The notes below the pieces were generated by a model. That model was given only the letters and a program-made list of their open reading frames with translations, made no database searches and had not been told where the DNA came from. A DNA stretch of 64,000 bases from Nigrospora sphaerica. Taxonomy: Eukaryota > Ascomycota > Sordariomycetes > Amphisphaeriales > Apiosporaceae. Both the position numbers and the translations under genes were made by a program. The stretch spans positions 4,577,983-4,641,982 of the forward strand of contig JAGVVL010000009.1 in assembly GCA_018287875.1 (NCBI GenBank), in the 5' to 3' direction. This document shows positions 33,241 to 45,219 of this stretch, piece by piece. Within the stretch, counting starts at the first letter, position 1; every line of letters begins with the position of its first letter.

Positions 33241-33570
33241 TGTGAGAGGCTGAGCCTTGAAGCACGATCGAAGGGGCCAAATGCTGTTTATTTTCTAGAT
33301 GGGAAAGAGAGAAGAGAACCGTCTTCAGGATGCCGGGCGCAGCGTCTCGTTAAATCTTGCGAGACTGGACCGGAACGTTCGGATAGGAACGTTCGGACCG
33401 GAACGTTCGGATCGGAACGTTTGGATCGCTGCTCAGCTCCCCCCTCCTAGGTCTTGACCACTAGCCTGGCGTTCAAATGGAGAGACCTACTCGGAGCCTC
33501 ATGTGAGGGGTTCGTGAGACGCTCAGGCCAGGTGCGCCTGAGCCTATCTTCCAGGTCCCAACCTGTAACA
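33241..33570. repeat. 330-bp insert with LTR-like ends and a 14-bp tandem array
   Basis: The edges are inverted: CTATTGTGAG on the left and TGTAACAATAG on the right, so the unit has TG...CA-like ends on either strand. Inside, at 33369-33426, the 14-bp unit CGGAACGTTCGGAT is repeated four times; each contains the palindrome GAACGTTC. The right end (AGGTCCCAACCTGTAACAA) also occurs at 7580-7597. Likely a solo LTR or small non-autonomous element. No clean target duplication was found. Confidence 0.5.
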
Positions 33571-33574
33571 ATAG

Positions 33575-33987
33575 TTGAGTGTAAATAGGATACGCTTTCT
33601 ATATTTCTTAAAGCGTTTCGTGGTGCGTATAAAGGCTAGCTCGAGGTCGCCTAGCTATTTCTTACGTTGTCGGAACCCCCACGAATATTGGAAAGTATCG
33701 ATATTACGCGTGCGGAGGTCGCGGCCTTGGTCGGAAGAAGAGGAAGAGTCGCGTCGTGGTCGCGCTAGTGTCGAAATGCTGTTGGTGTCGAGCCCGAGGG
33801 CGAGGCGGAGTTCTCGCTCCTTTTCCTTTTACTGCTGGAGCTGTTCTAAGAGGCGGATACGCGCATTGATATCTTCGAGCTGTCGTTCCTCTATCGAGAG
33901 GCCGGCGGTAGGCTAGATAACCGTTATGCTTTCGGGTGTTTCGCTCGGGGCGGCGGTCGCCGGGGTAGTTCTGTTTCCCCTTACCAT
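33575..33987 (-). pseudogene. Gag-like relic of an older gypsy element
   Basis: From ATG at 33987 the minus strand reads MVRGNRTTPATAAPSETPE, a stop, then a coiled-coil stretch (IEERQLEDINARIRLLEQLQ), stop, KERELRLALGLD and RRDSSSSSDQGRD. Preceded by a retroelement leader with a primer-binding-like site at 34030-34250. The layout suits the start of a gag gene. Two TAG or TAA codons and more downstream break it. Confidence 0.5.
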
Positions 33988-34029
33988 CTTACCGCTCGCT
34001 ACTGTATAGGTGATGTTAAGAGAAGAAAC

Positions 34030-34250
34030 AGAATTGTAAGGATCCGAAGGAATCACAATGGCACCATCAGGTATAGGGTAGCGAAAGGCAGGCTCATTTC
34101 CACTACAAGACTGATTCTTGCAGAATTTAAATTCAGGTCGGGCGCCAGCAGTGCGCCCGCTCCTCGCTAGTAGGCTGCCGGTGTGTCTGCGCTGCAGGTC
34201 AGTTGACCAGCCTGCGGATGCACCTCTTCAGCGCCTCCTCCCTTACATCT
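34030..34250 (-). repeat. LTR-element leader, copy B (inverted to 7360-7590)
   Basis: On the minus strand: GAGGTGCATCCGCAGGCTGG, GAGCGGGCGCACTGCTGGCG, GAATCAGTCTTG and CCTTCGGATCCTTACAA lead into the gag-like ORF. This orders the parts of the element: leader, then gag. Confidence 0.6.
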
Positions 34251-34289
34251 TCCTTCTTATAGACGTGTTCTTTTAGCTTTACAACATTT

Positions 34290-35010
34290 TATAAGGCTAG
34301 TATTCGCCTCTTGAAGCGTCTTCACCTTAGCTTATAAGAGGGCAACCTCGTATATTGTTACTATTGTACTCTTTATAAACTAATCGACTGCTGATAAAAT
34401 CGGTGTTAGTGAGCTTTCTTAATATTAATGGACTCGATTTTTAAATATAATTAGTTTACAAAGTAGCTTACGTTAAGTTATGTAGCGGTTAAGAAGCCTA
34501 TAAGACGGCTAACAACGGGAGGCTACTTAATAGCGAAGGCGTCGATAACTTGATATATAGCTTTAAGAGAGCTCGCTTTAAATTAAGAGGCATTAAGCCG
34601 GCCCCGGCGAATTTAGCCTTCATGTTATCGGGCGTGAAGACCTTAATATACACGGCTTAAAAGCCGATAAGGAACTCGGCCTTAATGATGTGGTTAACAA
34701 GTGACTTCATAAACCCTTCGATTTTGTAACTGTACGCCCGTTTTAACGGGCTAAAATATTTAACGTTAAGTAGCTAAAGTCAATGCGACGAATGTAAAGG
34801 TATAAAGATATAAATAATGTTCTTCTCTTTATAGAAAGCTTAGAACTCTGCCGAAATGTGACTCTCGTGCCCGTCGATAACTAATAAACAATATCGGCCT
34901 ATAGCGCGTAATATAGTGTGTTTTTTCAAATGCCGAATCCAGTCCACGCCCGTCTTATTATTAGTCCATCTATTCGCGGTAGGTTTAATGACCCAGTCAT
35001 GTGGGAGGGT
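34290..35010 (-). pseudogene. Pogo/Fot1-like DDE transposase relic 2
   Basis: On the minus strand: GVDWIRHLKKHTILRAIGRY, LLVIDGHESHISAEF (second catalytic region), then IIYIFIPLHSSH with stops, VKYFSPLKRAYSYKIEGFM, LVNHIIKAEFL and NMKAKFAGAGLMPLNLKRAL. This is the classical order of the Fot1 and pogo DDE domain. Several stops (TAA, TAG, one TGA) inactivate it. It is a different copy from relic 1; the helix-turn-helix part is missing. Confidence 0.8.
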
Positions 35011-35878
35011 GCTATCGGCGTACTAATTAGCAAGATGGTAAGCGCCTGAGGAGGTGAAGCAGGGGGTCAAAGTGATGTGTAGAAGAAGGCGTGCCTCCCT
35101 TCCAGGACTGGCAGCGAGGGACAGCAGATATATTGTTCTATCTGCCAAATCAGGCTGATGCGTGCCACCACAGGGGGGGGACAATAACTTAGTCTGCTAA
35201 ACTGGATACCGTGGACATACATAGGCTATTAAGAGCAGGATCTGTCAACTGGCAGGTCCCCTACCTTTTACGCATCACGCGGCATAGCGCGGCGGCGTGG
35301 CGGGGCTCATCCGGTGAGGCCTTCCGGCGGTCGCACGCGACCGTTTGAATTATCACCAGATTTTCCCCTTAGTGTTTTGCCGTTCCCGCTAGTGGAACCA
35401 GTGGCGTTAAGGTTTTGGGTGTGATGCACGCAATGCTACTAACAATAGCTTGCGCACGGACGATTATTACCGGAAAGGTGAGGTCGGTGATGATGTGCCT
35501 GGCAAGACGGTCTGGCCCGCCCCCAAACAGGACGTGGGGCCCAGAGATCCTATAAATAGTGACCAATCATGCTTTCATGCTTGTAAGACACATAGTATCT
35601 TAATCTACGCTGACACCCGCCTCCCATGTAACTTGCAGCGGTAAGCAACTTGGCAAACATGGCGGTGGTCTGATGATTGGGTAAACGCCGGATTGTGTGG
35701 AACAGCCCCCAATGTAATTTGCGTCCGCAGATCATTTAACATCGTTCATTGAGAATCCCATCCTCTGGTGGGGACTAGATTTTTGTTTCCTCACATCTCG
35801 CGTTTCTTTGGCGCTTCAAACATAGTCTGCCCGTTTTTCCTTTCCTTTGTTTCTTTTCTCACTCGCTTTCCTGAAACA
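35011..35878 (+). promoter_or_regulatory. Spacer and leader of the HeLo-like/ZZ gene
   Basis: No gene. A TATAAATAG lies near 35551. Directly before the ATG, 35800-35878 is strongly pyrimidine-rich (TTTTTCCTTTCCTTTG, TTTCTTTTCTCACTC), a common leader in expressed fungal genes, and the start context is ACAATGGC. Confidence 0.5.
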
Positions 35879-38346
35879 ATGGCAGAGCTCATAGGCATGA
35901 TTGCGAGTCTGATGACCCTCACAGAGGGTGTCTCAAGGGCTGCCTCTCTAGCTGTCGATTTCTACATGGCGCCTAAGCAAATCCAAGATTTCGAGGTAAA
36001 TATTTCACTTGTTAATTCATTCCTTTGATAGCGACTGAAACTTTACAAGGCTAGAATCCGAACTTTTCGCGACGCTTTTCAAGGGCTTCAAAATGCTTCC
36101 GGTTCTCAAGACGATTTTTTCTGCCACTCTTTGTACGACACCTCTGCGATCATCGAAGAACTTTACGGAGTCGTAAAAGACGATCTTCCTGAAGATGCCT
36201 CCATCTGGAGTCGAAAACGAAGAACCCGTTGGTTACAGAGCAAGTCCAAAATCTCTAGATTGCTCCAAATGTTGGACCATTCTAGGGAAATCTTGCGGGT
36301 GGCCCTGGATGCGTCACAGATGTGAGCACAACAAGTCGTACTTTATGCATCATCCACTCTATTCTAATCGTGCCGATCTACAGGAACTCCAGATGTTTTA
36401 TGGAGTCAACATTGTCCAACATCAACCAGAATGCGATGGATATACGTGAAAGCTCACTCAGTCTAGAACGGAGGATGTTAGTCCTCGAGTCGTGTATCGA
36501 TTCCCTGAACAGGTTCGAGAAAGAAAAGTCCAACACATCGACCGCCTGTATTACGCCCCGGAGAAGCGGAAACGCCCTTTTCAGACTTGAGTGTGCAACT
36601 GGGGACACACCAACGCCCATCACAGCTTTTCACCGCGAGTCTTTCCAATACCTGGAGGCGAATAAGGCAGAGAAGAGGGGCTTGGAAGAGGAGTCCAGAA
36701 GACCCGAACAACAAGGCGATAAGATTTCTGCGCCGGCAACCACCTTTGAGCTGTCTTCTTCCTTCTTCCCCGAGACATACACAAGCAGGGCGAACCCTCC
36801 CTCTCTAGTTGCCTACGCGCTCGAATCTGTGGAAGAAACGAGCTATACCAGAGTCAGTCGATGCAGTGTGTTCTATTCACCGTCGCCGCGGAAGTGGCTA
36901 CGCATCACTCTGTCTATCACCACAAGTTGTGACAGCCCGTATTGGGACCTCATCCGGTTCAACGCCGCCGAAGCCAAATGGGTATTCCACTGGTCCTTGC
37001 CGAGGAATTTGAACGCTGCGGTCCAGCGCTCACTTGGCTATCTCGATGGCCTCAAACAAGATTCGGAACTCAGCTTCTATCTTGGACATCCGATCCCATG
37101 GGGCGGCGAGGCTCAACCACTGCAGCTCAGGTTCGAGGCTCCCCAGGACCAGTCCTCGGCTCGGTCTTTGTTGGTGGACTTTACCCATTCCATACGCCAT
37201 TGGTCCTGTCCCAAGTACTGCGAGACAGACATCGTGAAGAGACCGCTTGGCCGGACAAACATCGACCAGGTTACCCTCGCCCGCACCGGCTCGCAGTGGG
37301 TCTCATTCACACGGCTGTGTTCTAGGAAGAAACAAATCGAGGCAGCCGTCTACGCCTTGCGCATACTACACTACTGCCGAGACACCCCGGGGATCAGCCG
37401 GCTCCTGGGAATCGTCTACGATGCCGATGACGGGGTTCTTACTGGATTCCTTTCCGAAGCCCCTGTTACCAGCTACATGTTCCGCTCCGAGATGCCCCAA
37501 AAGCGGAACAAGGTTTCCTGGCGTTTCCGCGAAAAGATGTGCTGGCAAATAATCCGGACGGTTGCCGCCTTACACGACGCAGGCTTTGCCGCAGGCGTTC
37601 TGGCCGACCCCATCAGAAACAAACTGTGTGTCGACGCCCACGGCGACTTGCTTATCAATGGGGGCTTTCAGCCTTGGTTTCACTACAACGAGGAGACACC
37701 ATTTGTTGTACCTCCCGAGCACCACGCGTCGGCGATTTTCGATTCGACGGAACACTGCCTACCTGCGTCACCTTGCACCGATCTCTACCAGTTGGGGCTG
37801 TTACTTTGGCGTGTTGCTGCCGGCCTAAATAGCGTCCGATCGTGCTCGTTTTGCAGACTAGCACATTGCAGCGGCGGTCTAGACGGCCTGTGCCGGAAAC
37901 CTCATGCGAATCCGATCCGTCTTCCCCTTCCGGATCCAAATACGCCAGCATACCTCTCCCAAATTATCGAAGTCTGCCGATCTGCCGATCCGCTCGCGCG
38001 GGATCCTGCCTGGAGATTATTGGAGTTGTTTCCGCACTCCTCTGACCATTCTTGGAACGAACCAGTGCGGTCGAGCCAGAGAGATGTGGAATCTACGGAC
38101 GTCGAGTCCTGGATGGAGCAAGAACTCTTTTGCGATATTTGTGAGGGTCTTACTTCCCAGCACCATTTCCATTGCTCCACGTGTAAGTCGGCCAACTTTG
38201 ATATTTGCGAGAGCTGTTTCGCAAAAGGGGCTCACTGCCTCAACAGTGACCATCTCCTCCAAGAAATGCCCCAAGAGGACTACAATGCGTATTACACTTG
38301 CGTGGGGGCTGATGGGAAGAGGGAGGAGAGATCATCTTATTTGTAG
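35879..38346 (+). CDS. HeLo-like N-domain / degenerate kinase / ZZ zinc-finger protein (about 783 aa)
   Basis: Three exons: 35879-35995, about 36050-36321 and 36384-38346; a 36-nt first intron ending at 36031 keeps frame too but is very short. N-terminus (MAELIGMIASLMTLTEGVSR, then FYMAPKQIQDFE) has the look of the HeLo-like domain that starts many fungal STAND and cell-death proteins. After a variable middle comes a kinase-fold-like region: LCSRKKQIEAAVYALRIL, MCWQIIRTVAALHDAGFA, then CVDAHGDLLINGGFQPW where a catalytic HRD and a DFG would sit, VVPPEHHAS and TDLYQLGLLLWRVAAG. The usual catalytic residues are not visible, so a pseudokinase is likely. The C-terminus has a ZZ finger (CDICEGLTSQHHFHCSTC, then CESC and paired His). 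No stops, normal base composition. HeLo-like domains in related proteins act at membranes when triggered; the ligand and effect here are unknown. Confidence 0.8.
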
Positions 38347-38765
38347 CACTCGCAGGAAGTCATCAACAGGTGTCGTACCACAGCGGTACTGGAAGGATAG
38401 AAACGGACTTCAAGGTTGTTCATTCAAGGAAAACTAACGCAAGGAAAGATGCCAGACATGGCAGACTATATACTGAAGCTTGCCAGGGCTCCTGTGGAGC
38501 TTCTCACGTGACCCCACTAACAGGTTGATGATCTTGGGAATACCTACTACTCTATGTAACCCTGGAACGCGGCGCGTTCCGTACGTTTCCTATCCTGATT
38601 CGTCCTCCCACCCCCTGCCTGTCTCCGCCCCCCACTCATTTCTAGACGCGTTCCGCCCCACCCTTACCCCACTCGTTTCTTGACGCGTTCCTTCCTATTA
38701 ACTGTCAGCCGAGCCTATAGTCGCCCTCCTTTTATCTTTATCCTCTTTAATACCTTTATTTATTT
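38347..38765. other. 3' region of the ZZ gene and spacer
   Basis: No gene. Contains two related ACGCGTTCC stretches with CCCCACTC near 38625-38690, a minor direct repeat, before the LINE-3 tail. Confidence 0.4.
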
Positions 38766-39950
38766 ATTTATTTATTATTCTTACACCTAGCGACCTATCT
38801 AGGCCATGAGGACCCCCTGCGCATCTTAGCCTAGGAAAACCGTTCCGGGCTAACGTCCGGCCGGGTGAAAAACCTAGGTTCCGCTGCGTCGTACCGCTTC
38901 TATCTGCTCTTTGACCTGCCTTACCGAGATCGGGCTCAGCGTGCCCGCTTCCTAGCTCATGAGTTGATTCGCAAGCTAGAACATGTCCAGCCTGCCCGAG
39001 CGGAGTAGCCATCTCGCGATAATTCCTGCTTTTCCTGGGGTGTCGAGCATCCTGTCCGTGTCTATCGGTCCTCCTAGAGCTTGGACGAGGTGCTCTCGTC
39101 TTTCTCTTTCCCGTGGGCAGAAAACGAGGATATGCCGGATGGTCTCTCTGCCCTGACCGCAGTCGCACCAGGGGCTGTCAAAGCCTGGGACCCTACGCTT
39201 AAAAGGAAGTCTCGCAGCCCAATCTTGCCAGTCCTCGCTTGGACGAGGATGGAGCTCTCGGCCTTATGGAGTCCCTTATGGAGCTTGAGGACGTGCTTGT
39301 CTGGCGGCATCTTAGTTGCTGCCGGGGCTCGTGCTGTTCGATTTTGCTGCGTTTTTGCCATCTCTGGAGCCAATCTCTCTCCTCAGCCTTGCTCGCCGAG
39401 TCTCCCGTTAGCCATTCGTCTAGCCACTTCTTGCGGTCGGGGACTTCCGGACCTTTTAGTCTGCGCCGTCGAGTCGGCCTTGTTAGGATCCATCTGGCCG
39501 CCTTGTCACAACTTGCTTGGATAAGTGACGCGATGCGCGGCTGTTGGAGCCTCTCTTCCGATGCCGCCACCCTTCTGTTGAGCCACGTGTCTAAGGGGGA
39601 CACGTAAGCTTCCGTTTCTAGTACTGCGGCAGCTGTGGCTTTAAAAGCTCCTGTGACCTTGCGGAGGCACTCTGTCTGGACGTCGTTGAGTGCCTTGGCT
39701 CTATTTTTCGAGACCTGGCGGTGCCACTCTGAAGCTCCATAGCCTATCGCAGACCGTACGACGGCTATATAGACTTGGCGGGCTCGCTGAAGAGACGCGC
39801 CCCATGTCGAGCCGGCTATCCGGTCTAAAGCATAGACCTGCGTCGCCATCTTCTTCGATATCGACTGGATATGGGCGTCCCAGCGGAGACGTCTATCCAC
39901 CTGGCCCCCTATCCCCCGGGTCTAGTTCTCTGCGCTTTCCATAGAAAGAG
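38766..39950 (-). pseudogene. LINE-3: 5'-truncated LINE, RT C-terminus to tail
   Basis: Starts on the minus strand inside RT (GGQVDRRLRWDAHIQSISKK, matching LINE-1 at 23070), then YALDRIAGSTWGASLQRARQ, GYGASEWHRQVSKNRAKAL and LQRWQKRSK; a frameshift near 39350 moves the rest into another frame (KGLHKAESSILVQARTGKIG). The 3' end carries the same untranslated region and a TAAA-type tail (38757-38778, TTTATTTATTTATTTATTA on the plus strand). No TAG stops in the first part, so it is less RIP-marked than LINE-1 and LINE-2. Homology beyond 39950 could not be followed. Confidence 0.88.
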
Positions 39951-41070
39951 GTGGGGAATAGAAGGTTTGCACCTTAAGCAGCCCGCAAGGGCATATCCCT
40001 CTCTAGGACCACCGACATGCGCATCCGTCCTCTCGAGCCATAGCACGACCTCCTCGACCTGCAGCCTCCTAGGATAGCACCTACGCCAGCGACACTCCGA
40101 CAGAGAAGATGCCCTTTGGCACAATCGAAAGCAGTCCGTCTCATCCTTGTCTCCAGGTCCCTGGGCTGGCCCAATCCAGCTGTTCATCCCCTTCCACGGC
40201 AAGTCCTCGAACCGGTTCCATCTCTAGTCGACCCTAGTGCGAGTAGGGGACGTAGGGGCTACCTTGTTCTTCTGCCGGTCCCGCGGTCGTTATGCTATAC
40301 TACGGCCCACCGGTGTCCTAGGGTGGCGAGCCCTAGACCGGCTTCCCGTTGCTCGCCGCTATCTCTACCGGCGAGCCGACCATGTCTTGCCGTAGGCCTT
40401 CGGTAAGGGGTACCACCACGCCGGCATAGTACCCCGTAAGGCCTCGACTAACCTGCCCTGATCCACTATATGTTCGTCTCCGGAGCGGTGCGCTGTCACC
40501 CCGAAGGGCGACACGGGCGGCCAGCCGTAGCCACTATTGCCTTAACGACTCTGTTCCCGTGCTCTTAACAACTTCCATTACTCCGTACGCACGCCCACTT
40601 AGGTATTCGTTCGATGCCCTCGCGGCTGTTCACTGCAAGCCGTCTCAGAGCTCGGCAGGGCCGAGGGTGTCCTGTCGTCGCCTCGAGAACCGAGTCGACG
40701 TCGGATGGTTTTTTTACCCAAATCCCTCTATAGAGACGAGGGCCTTCGCTGCGCGGCTGATTTGTCGTCGATCCGGCGTCGCGCGGTGTCGATTTTCGAG
40801 GCAGCTTGCTGCGTTTGGCGGGGGCGAAAAATTTTCGGTCGTGCGACGCCCGAAAATCCCGCATCATAGACCGTCTCAGCACAACTCCGGTGCAGCGACA
40901 CAGCGACGCAGTAATGGCGCCTCGCTGCACTTTCGTGCAGAATGCGTCTCTACATCGGCTCTCCCTCAGTCAATTGACCTAGGAAGATTTCCAGCCGGCG
41001 CCGCGGGGAGGCTGTAGAGTCCGACTTCGCCAGCCTTTAATACCTTTATAAAGCTGTACTTACCGACAGG
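39951..41070. other. GC-richer segment without a supported gene
   Basis: A 152-codon frame at 40559-41017 (+) and others on both strands show no motif. 40240-40460 has compact GC-rich sequence with short repeats (GGCGAGCC, CCGGCGAGCC). I see nothing I can name. Confidence 0.35.
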
Positions 41071-44000
41071 ATGGACCTAATACAGCTATTAGCGCGTATC
41101 TTATCTATAGATAAGCGCGACCCCGACTTATAAGAGCTCGGCTTAGTCCTTAACACGCCCGAACGGGCCCTAATTTGCCGCCGCTATAGCTACGCCCTCT
41201 AGCTATCGGGCGAATACGTATCCCGCCACTTAGCAGAAAAGTATGCGGTATCGAAGACGCTCCGCTATAGGCTTACCGCGTTTATTCGCTTATTATCCTT
41301 ACTTAACCTGAATACGCTCCTATTATAGCTAGATAATTCCCTATGCCACCCGGATTTAACGGCCTTACCTAGTGTCGCCTATTAGCACTGTTCTTATCGG
41401 ACGATAAGCCTCGACTTAATTATCCGCCACCTTGCTAAGGCCTATAGGCATCGACGTTAAGAGAAGCGGTATACATAGCTCGAAGACGAGATCGTTTGTG
41501 ACCTCTTCCTCTAGAGTTGGTCGCAAAACGGTGCCCGGGGTACTGGATTGCGACGCCTATCGTCTCCGCTACAGACCCCCCAGCGAACAGCCTTACTACG
41601 CTCCGGGCCCAGGCCACTGTCGAGCAGAGGGCGAAACTCGACCAGCTCCACCAGAAAGTACGCGACCAGCTAGCTCGCGATACGAAGATACGACCGCTCG
41701 GTAGTGCCGACCCGGCCTACCTCGCACTAAGAACGAATTGGATACGGCGGACCGGCTAGCTCGAGGCCTTCGAGGGTGCCCAAGGCGCCGTTCTTATACA
41801 GCTAGCTCGGCCCCCCCGTTCCTATAATGAGGGGTTGATCCTAGGGAGCCCGAGCGACGTGGCCCCGATCTCGAGCAGCGCGGCCGACGAGGCGTTGCTT
41901 GGCTGTGTGGCGGGGGCCTTACACGGCCTCCGCCGCTGTTACAAGGATACCTTACAGTATATTGACACCTCGATCTGCTGCTGGCTCCGGAGCTACGACC
42001 CTATCTGTCTGTATAAAGCGCCCCTCTATACCCTAGGCCAACCGGCTACCGCATAGCGGTACTGGACGCTCTTCCTCCGGTTCCTATGCTTCGCGTTCCG
42101 CTTCTGGCGGCTTCCCGAAACCGCTCGGCGAGCCGTCTGCCTACTCTCTGTCACTTCGACCTAGGGGGCGGCGTTACAGTCGGCGTGGGAGGCCCTTATA
42201 AGGGCTAGGCCTGTTATAGACGGCGCCGGCGATATTAGGAAGCCTTATATACGCTGTCTAGCTTATCTATACAGGGGCGACCTTACTGAACCCCTTAACG
42301 ACCTAGTATAAGGCGATAGCATACTTCTTAGTAGGCGCCAACTTACAGCCGCGAGCGATAATGTGGACCTATCGGAGGAGGAGGATAGTTCCGGGTTGAG
42401 TAACGAGGGCCTGAGCTCCGATAAAGACGATCCTAGCTTATTTAGGAGCGATACTAGCGCCGAAGATAAACAGGGCGACTAAGGGAGACACGACCTAGAC
42501 GATCGCCTTACCGAACCGGAAGAGGCCTTACAGGCGTAGGATATCGTGCTTAAGCTTATTTAGGCCCTTGTAACGGAGCCCTTTAAAGACAGTCGTGCTA
42601 CTTCTACACTCCTTATCTATTTTAGCAGCGTTACGTCGCTTATTATAGACGGGTCCACCTTTACCTGGGTGTCACAGTGTACGTTAAATATATCGGCCTT
42701 GATTTACTACGCATATATTATCCTCCTTAAATGGACCTTACCTTGGTATCCCTATCCCTTTACTGGATACATAGCACGCCCCTGGACCCAGCAATTACCA
42801 CTCCTAAATAGGCACTGTAAGGCGGCCTTTTATCGAGGCTCGCAGGCGCCTGTAAGCGAGCTCTGTAGTCTGCGGGACTATAGCCGAACTCTTGCGTGCT
42901 CCGAGGGGCCTACGTTCCGTGTCCACTAAAGCGACGACAGCCGGGTTTTATCCTGGGACACCGGCGTTATCTCGATACCGTAGTTTTGTGCTATATCCGA
43001 CTGCCTTTACTAGTCGGTGGCGCTATCTTTACGGAGGCTAATATACGGATTCCAGCTATATGTCGACTTAAGCGCTATCCGCGATCGCATATCGAATATC
43101 ACTAAGGGGTATTCCTTCGTGACCGAGCCGGCGAACCGGCTTGCCGACGCCTTCTTAACTTTATTGGAGTGTGCTTACCTCGCCCCAATAGATGGGCTAT
43201 TCGGCCTGTCGGGCTAGGACTTAGACGCCGTGTAGCGTTATCTCGCTCTCGCTACCTAAGTTCTCGAAGAGATCCTAGTCTTATTATATCTTACTAGCGG
43301 ATAGGTACCCTATACCCTGGAGCTTCTTAGTCTTGAATACCGGAATAAGTCTTCGATAGCCCGCGGCGTCTATATATACAAGGGTTCTATTATTCTTATA
43401 AGCCGGCACTCGAAAAGCCGGACTGTTACTAACTAGGAGTTCCTTACTATTTATATGCTCCTGTAATAGATCAGCCGGGTCGTTTATTTATACCTTGTAT
43501 ATATACAGCCCTTTATCCTACTTCTTTAGTAGGAATGCTTTAGTACTAGCATAGACAGCTCCCTCCTATTCTCGTCCCTACGAGGCCCCATAACACTGTG
43601 GCTAATTAAGACACTTTCCCGCGTGCTCTAAAAGGTCACCCAGACGACTATAGGCCAAGCTCTCGGTTCGCGGCTTTACTGGCAGCTCTCGATTGCGATC
43701 ATAGAGAAGCATATCCGGCTAACCGACCCACCGAGTAAACGGTGGGACAACCGGAGGGTTAATGCAGACCCGGGCGCTGCCTTCGCCTAGCAAAGCGGGC
43801 ATCGACTGTGGCAGCGTGGTATTACCTATAGTCTCGATAGCGCGTTTCCAGACAGTTTTCAGCCCGCCTTACTACGAGCGTATCAGTGGTCCTCCTCCCT
43901 CTGGCACCAGTTTCTACGGGAGGGTCTAATAAGCGACACCCTAGCGGTGCCTAAAGCCTCGATCCCCAATCTGCGTGCTCCGTCCGCCCGACCAGCGGTC

Positions 44001-44270
44001 CTTACCTAGCCGGAGTTAACGCCGGATTCTATAAAAGACACGTTCGGGTTCTCTACTCCCCCACCTATTTCGGGGTCTTTATTACGTGTCCCCGCTCTTA
44101 CCGGCCTACAAATCGGGCCGCCTATTAATATAGAGAGCCCTGGATATAAACGACGTATAGAAGAGATCACTAGAGCGCAACCCGACCTACTAGGACCTAA
44201 TAAGCGACAGATAGTAACGCTTCTTATAATGTTCGGGCTGCTAAAGTCCGGGGTAAGCTAAATAAACAGG
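41071..44270 (+). pseudogene. Decayed OrsD-type gene, truncated before a helicase domain
   Basis: Reading one frame with shifts: MDLIQLLARILSIDK, ALICRRYSYAL, VSRHLAEKYAVSKTLRYRL (first Cys/His finger, with Cys-to-Tyr and His-to-Tyr changes), HCSYRTISLDLIIRHLAKAY (second finger), then far downstream VLLYLTSG-stop, LELLSLEYRNKSSIARGVYI, IYKGSIIILISRHSKSRT, ISRVVYLYLVYIQPFILLL, IGQALGSRLYWQLSIAIIEK and IVTLLIMF. This follows the OrsD family (two C2H2-like fingers) and aligns in order with the telomere-linked helicase at 50150-50600. Dozens of TAG and TAA codons break it. It ends at about 44270, where the helicase gene goes on into its ATPase motifs. Function in the family is not established. 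Confidence 0.75.
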
Positions 44271-44849
44271 CACGAGTAACAAGTAACATCGAACCACCTT
44301 ACTAGTAGAGAGGGGCAGAGGAAGGAAAGCCGCCGTGGTAGCAATAAAGGGTAGACGATATTCACCTTCGATTAGCCCCGCGGTATTATTATCTGCCTTC
44401 TCTGCTAAGCAGGCATTAATATAGTCGAAGCGTATATATAAAGCCGGCATCGAATGAAAAGTAAGGAGCTCCAGTTTGCTCTTAAGCAATGCCAATCCTT
44501 AATCGGGGCTAAGGAAGCACGAAGCCCCGCGAAAGTAGAACTACCGCCAGATAAGACTCCAGCGATATCAGGACTCGCGTTATTAAAAGGATTCACCTAT
44601 ATAGCCGCTCGGTGTATATACTAAACAATAAACTGGAAGAATATAATGCACTATATATATATAGTAACGTATAGCTAAAAGGGAAGAAAATAGGCAGCAG
44701 CTACGCTCTAATTATATACGCCTTATAGTAAGGCGCATTACTAGGTTATTAAAGAAGAGCCTAAGGAAAAAGAAGAAAGAAAATAACGGGTTAGTTATAA
44801 ACTAAAGCTAGGATTTTATAATTTACTCGATATTGAGACGGGGATAGGG
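44271..44849. other. AT-rich junction, no gene
   Basis: Low-complexity sequence with many TATA runs between the OrsD relic and the polypurine region. Minus-strand frames are short and unassigned. Confidence 0.4.
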
Positions 44850-45219
44850 AATGATGGCTTGAACCTTGATCAGGCCAATGCACTTTAAATAGGAACGCTC
44901 AACCGTTCGCAGTTAGCTATGTGAGAGACACGCAGACACACACACAACACAATTCAACCTGTTGACCACCATGCTTCATGAATTCACACTCCCTTTGCTC
45001 TTGACTTTAAACCTCACTCTTTACCTCCTCACTTGCTGCGACCCTTGATCAAGACCATCCACACATCTTTACTTGTGATATTTGACATAAGGGCTCGCAA
45101 CCACTCCGTTCGGATCGACCTTACGACCGCGTCCTTCCACCAGACTCCCTTCATCTGGGGTTTGTCTGTTCTAATAAAGGGGTTGCTTCCTCTTTCCGAT
45201 CGAACCACCACTTCCAACA
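44850..45219 (-). repeat. LTR remnant
   Basis: Its right end, ATCGAACCACCACTTCCAACA, is the reverse complement of the start of the LTR at 7944 (TGTTGGAAGTGGTGG). The inner part CGACCGCGTCCTTCCACC resembles 6280. It contains a short CACACACAC run near 44935. No matching target duplication of ATAGT was found on the left. Confidence 0.6.

Noticed and set aside
33241..33570. Clean target-site duplication for the 330-bp insert
   Set aside because: CTAT and ATAG at the edges are inverted, not direct, and probably belong to the element's own ends.
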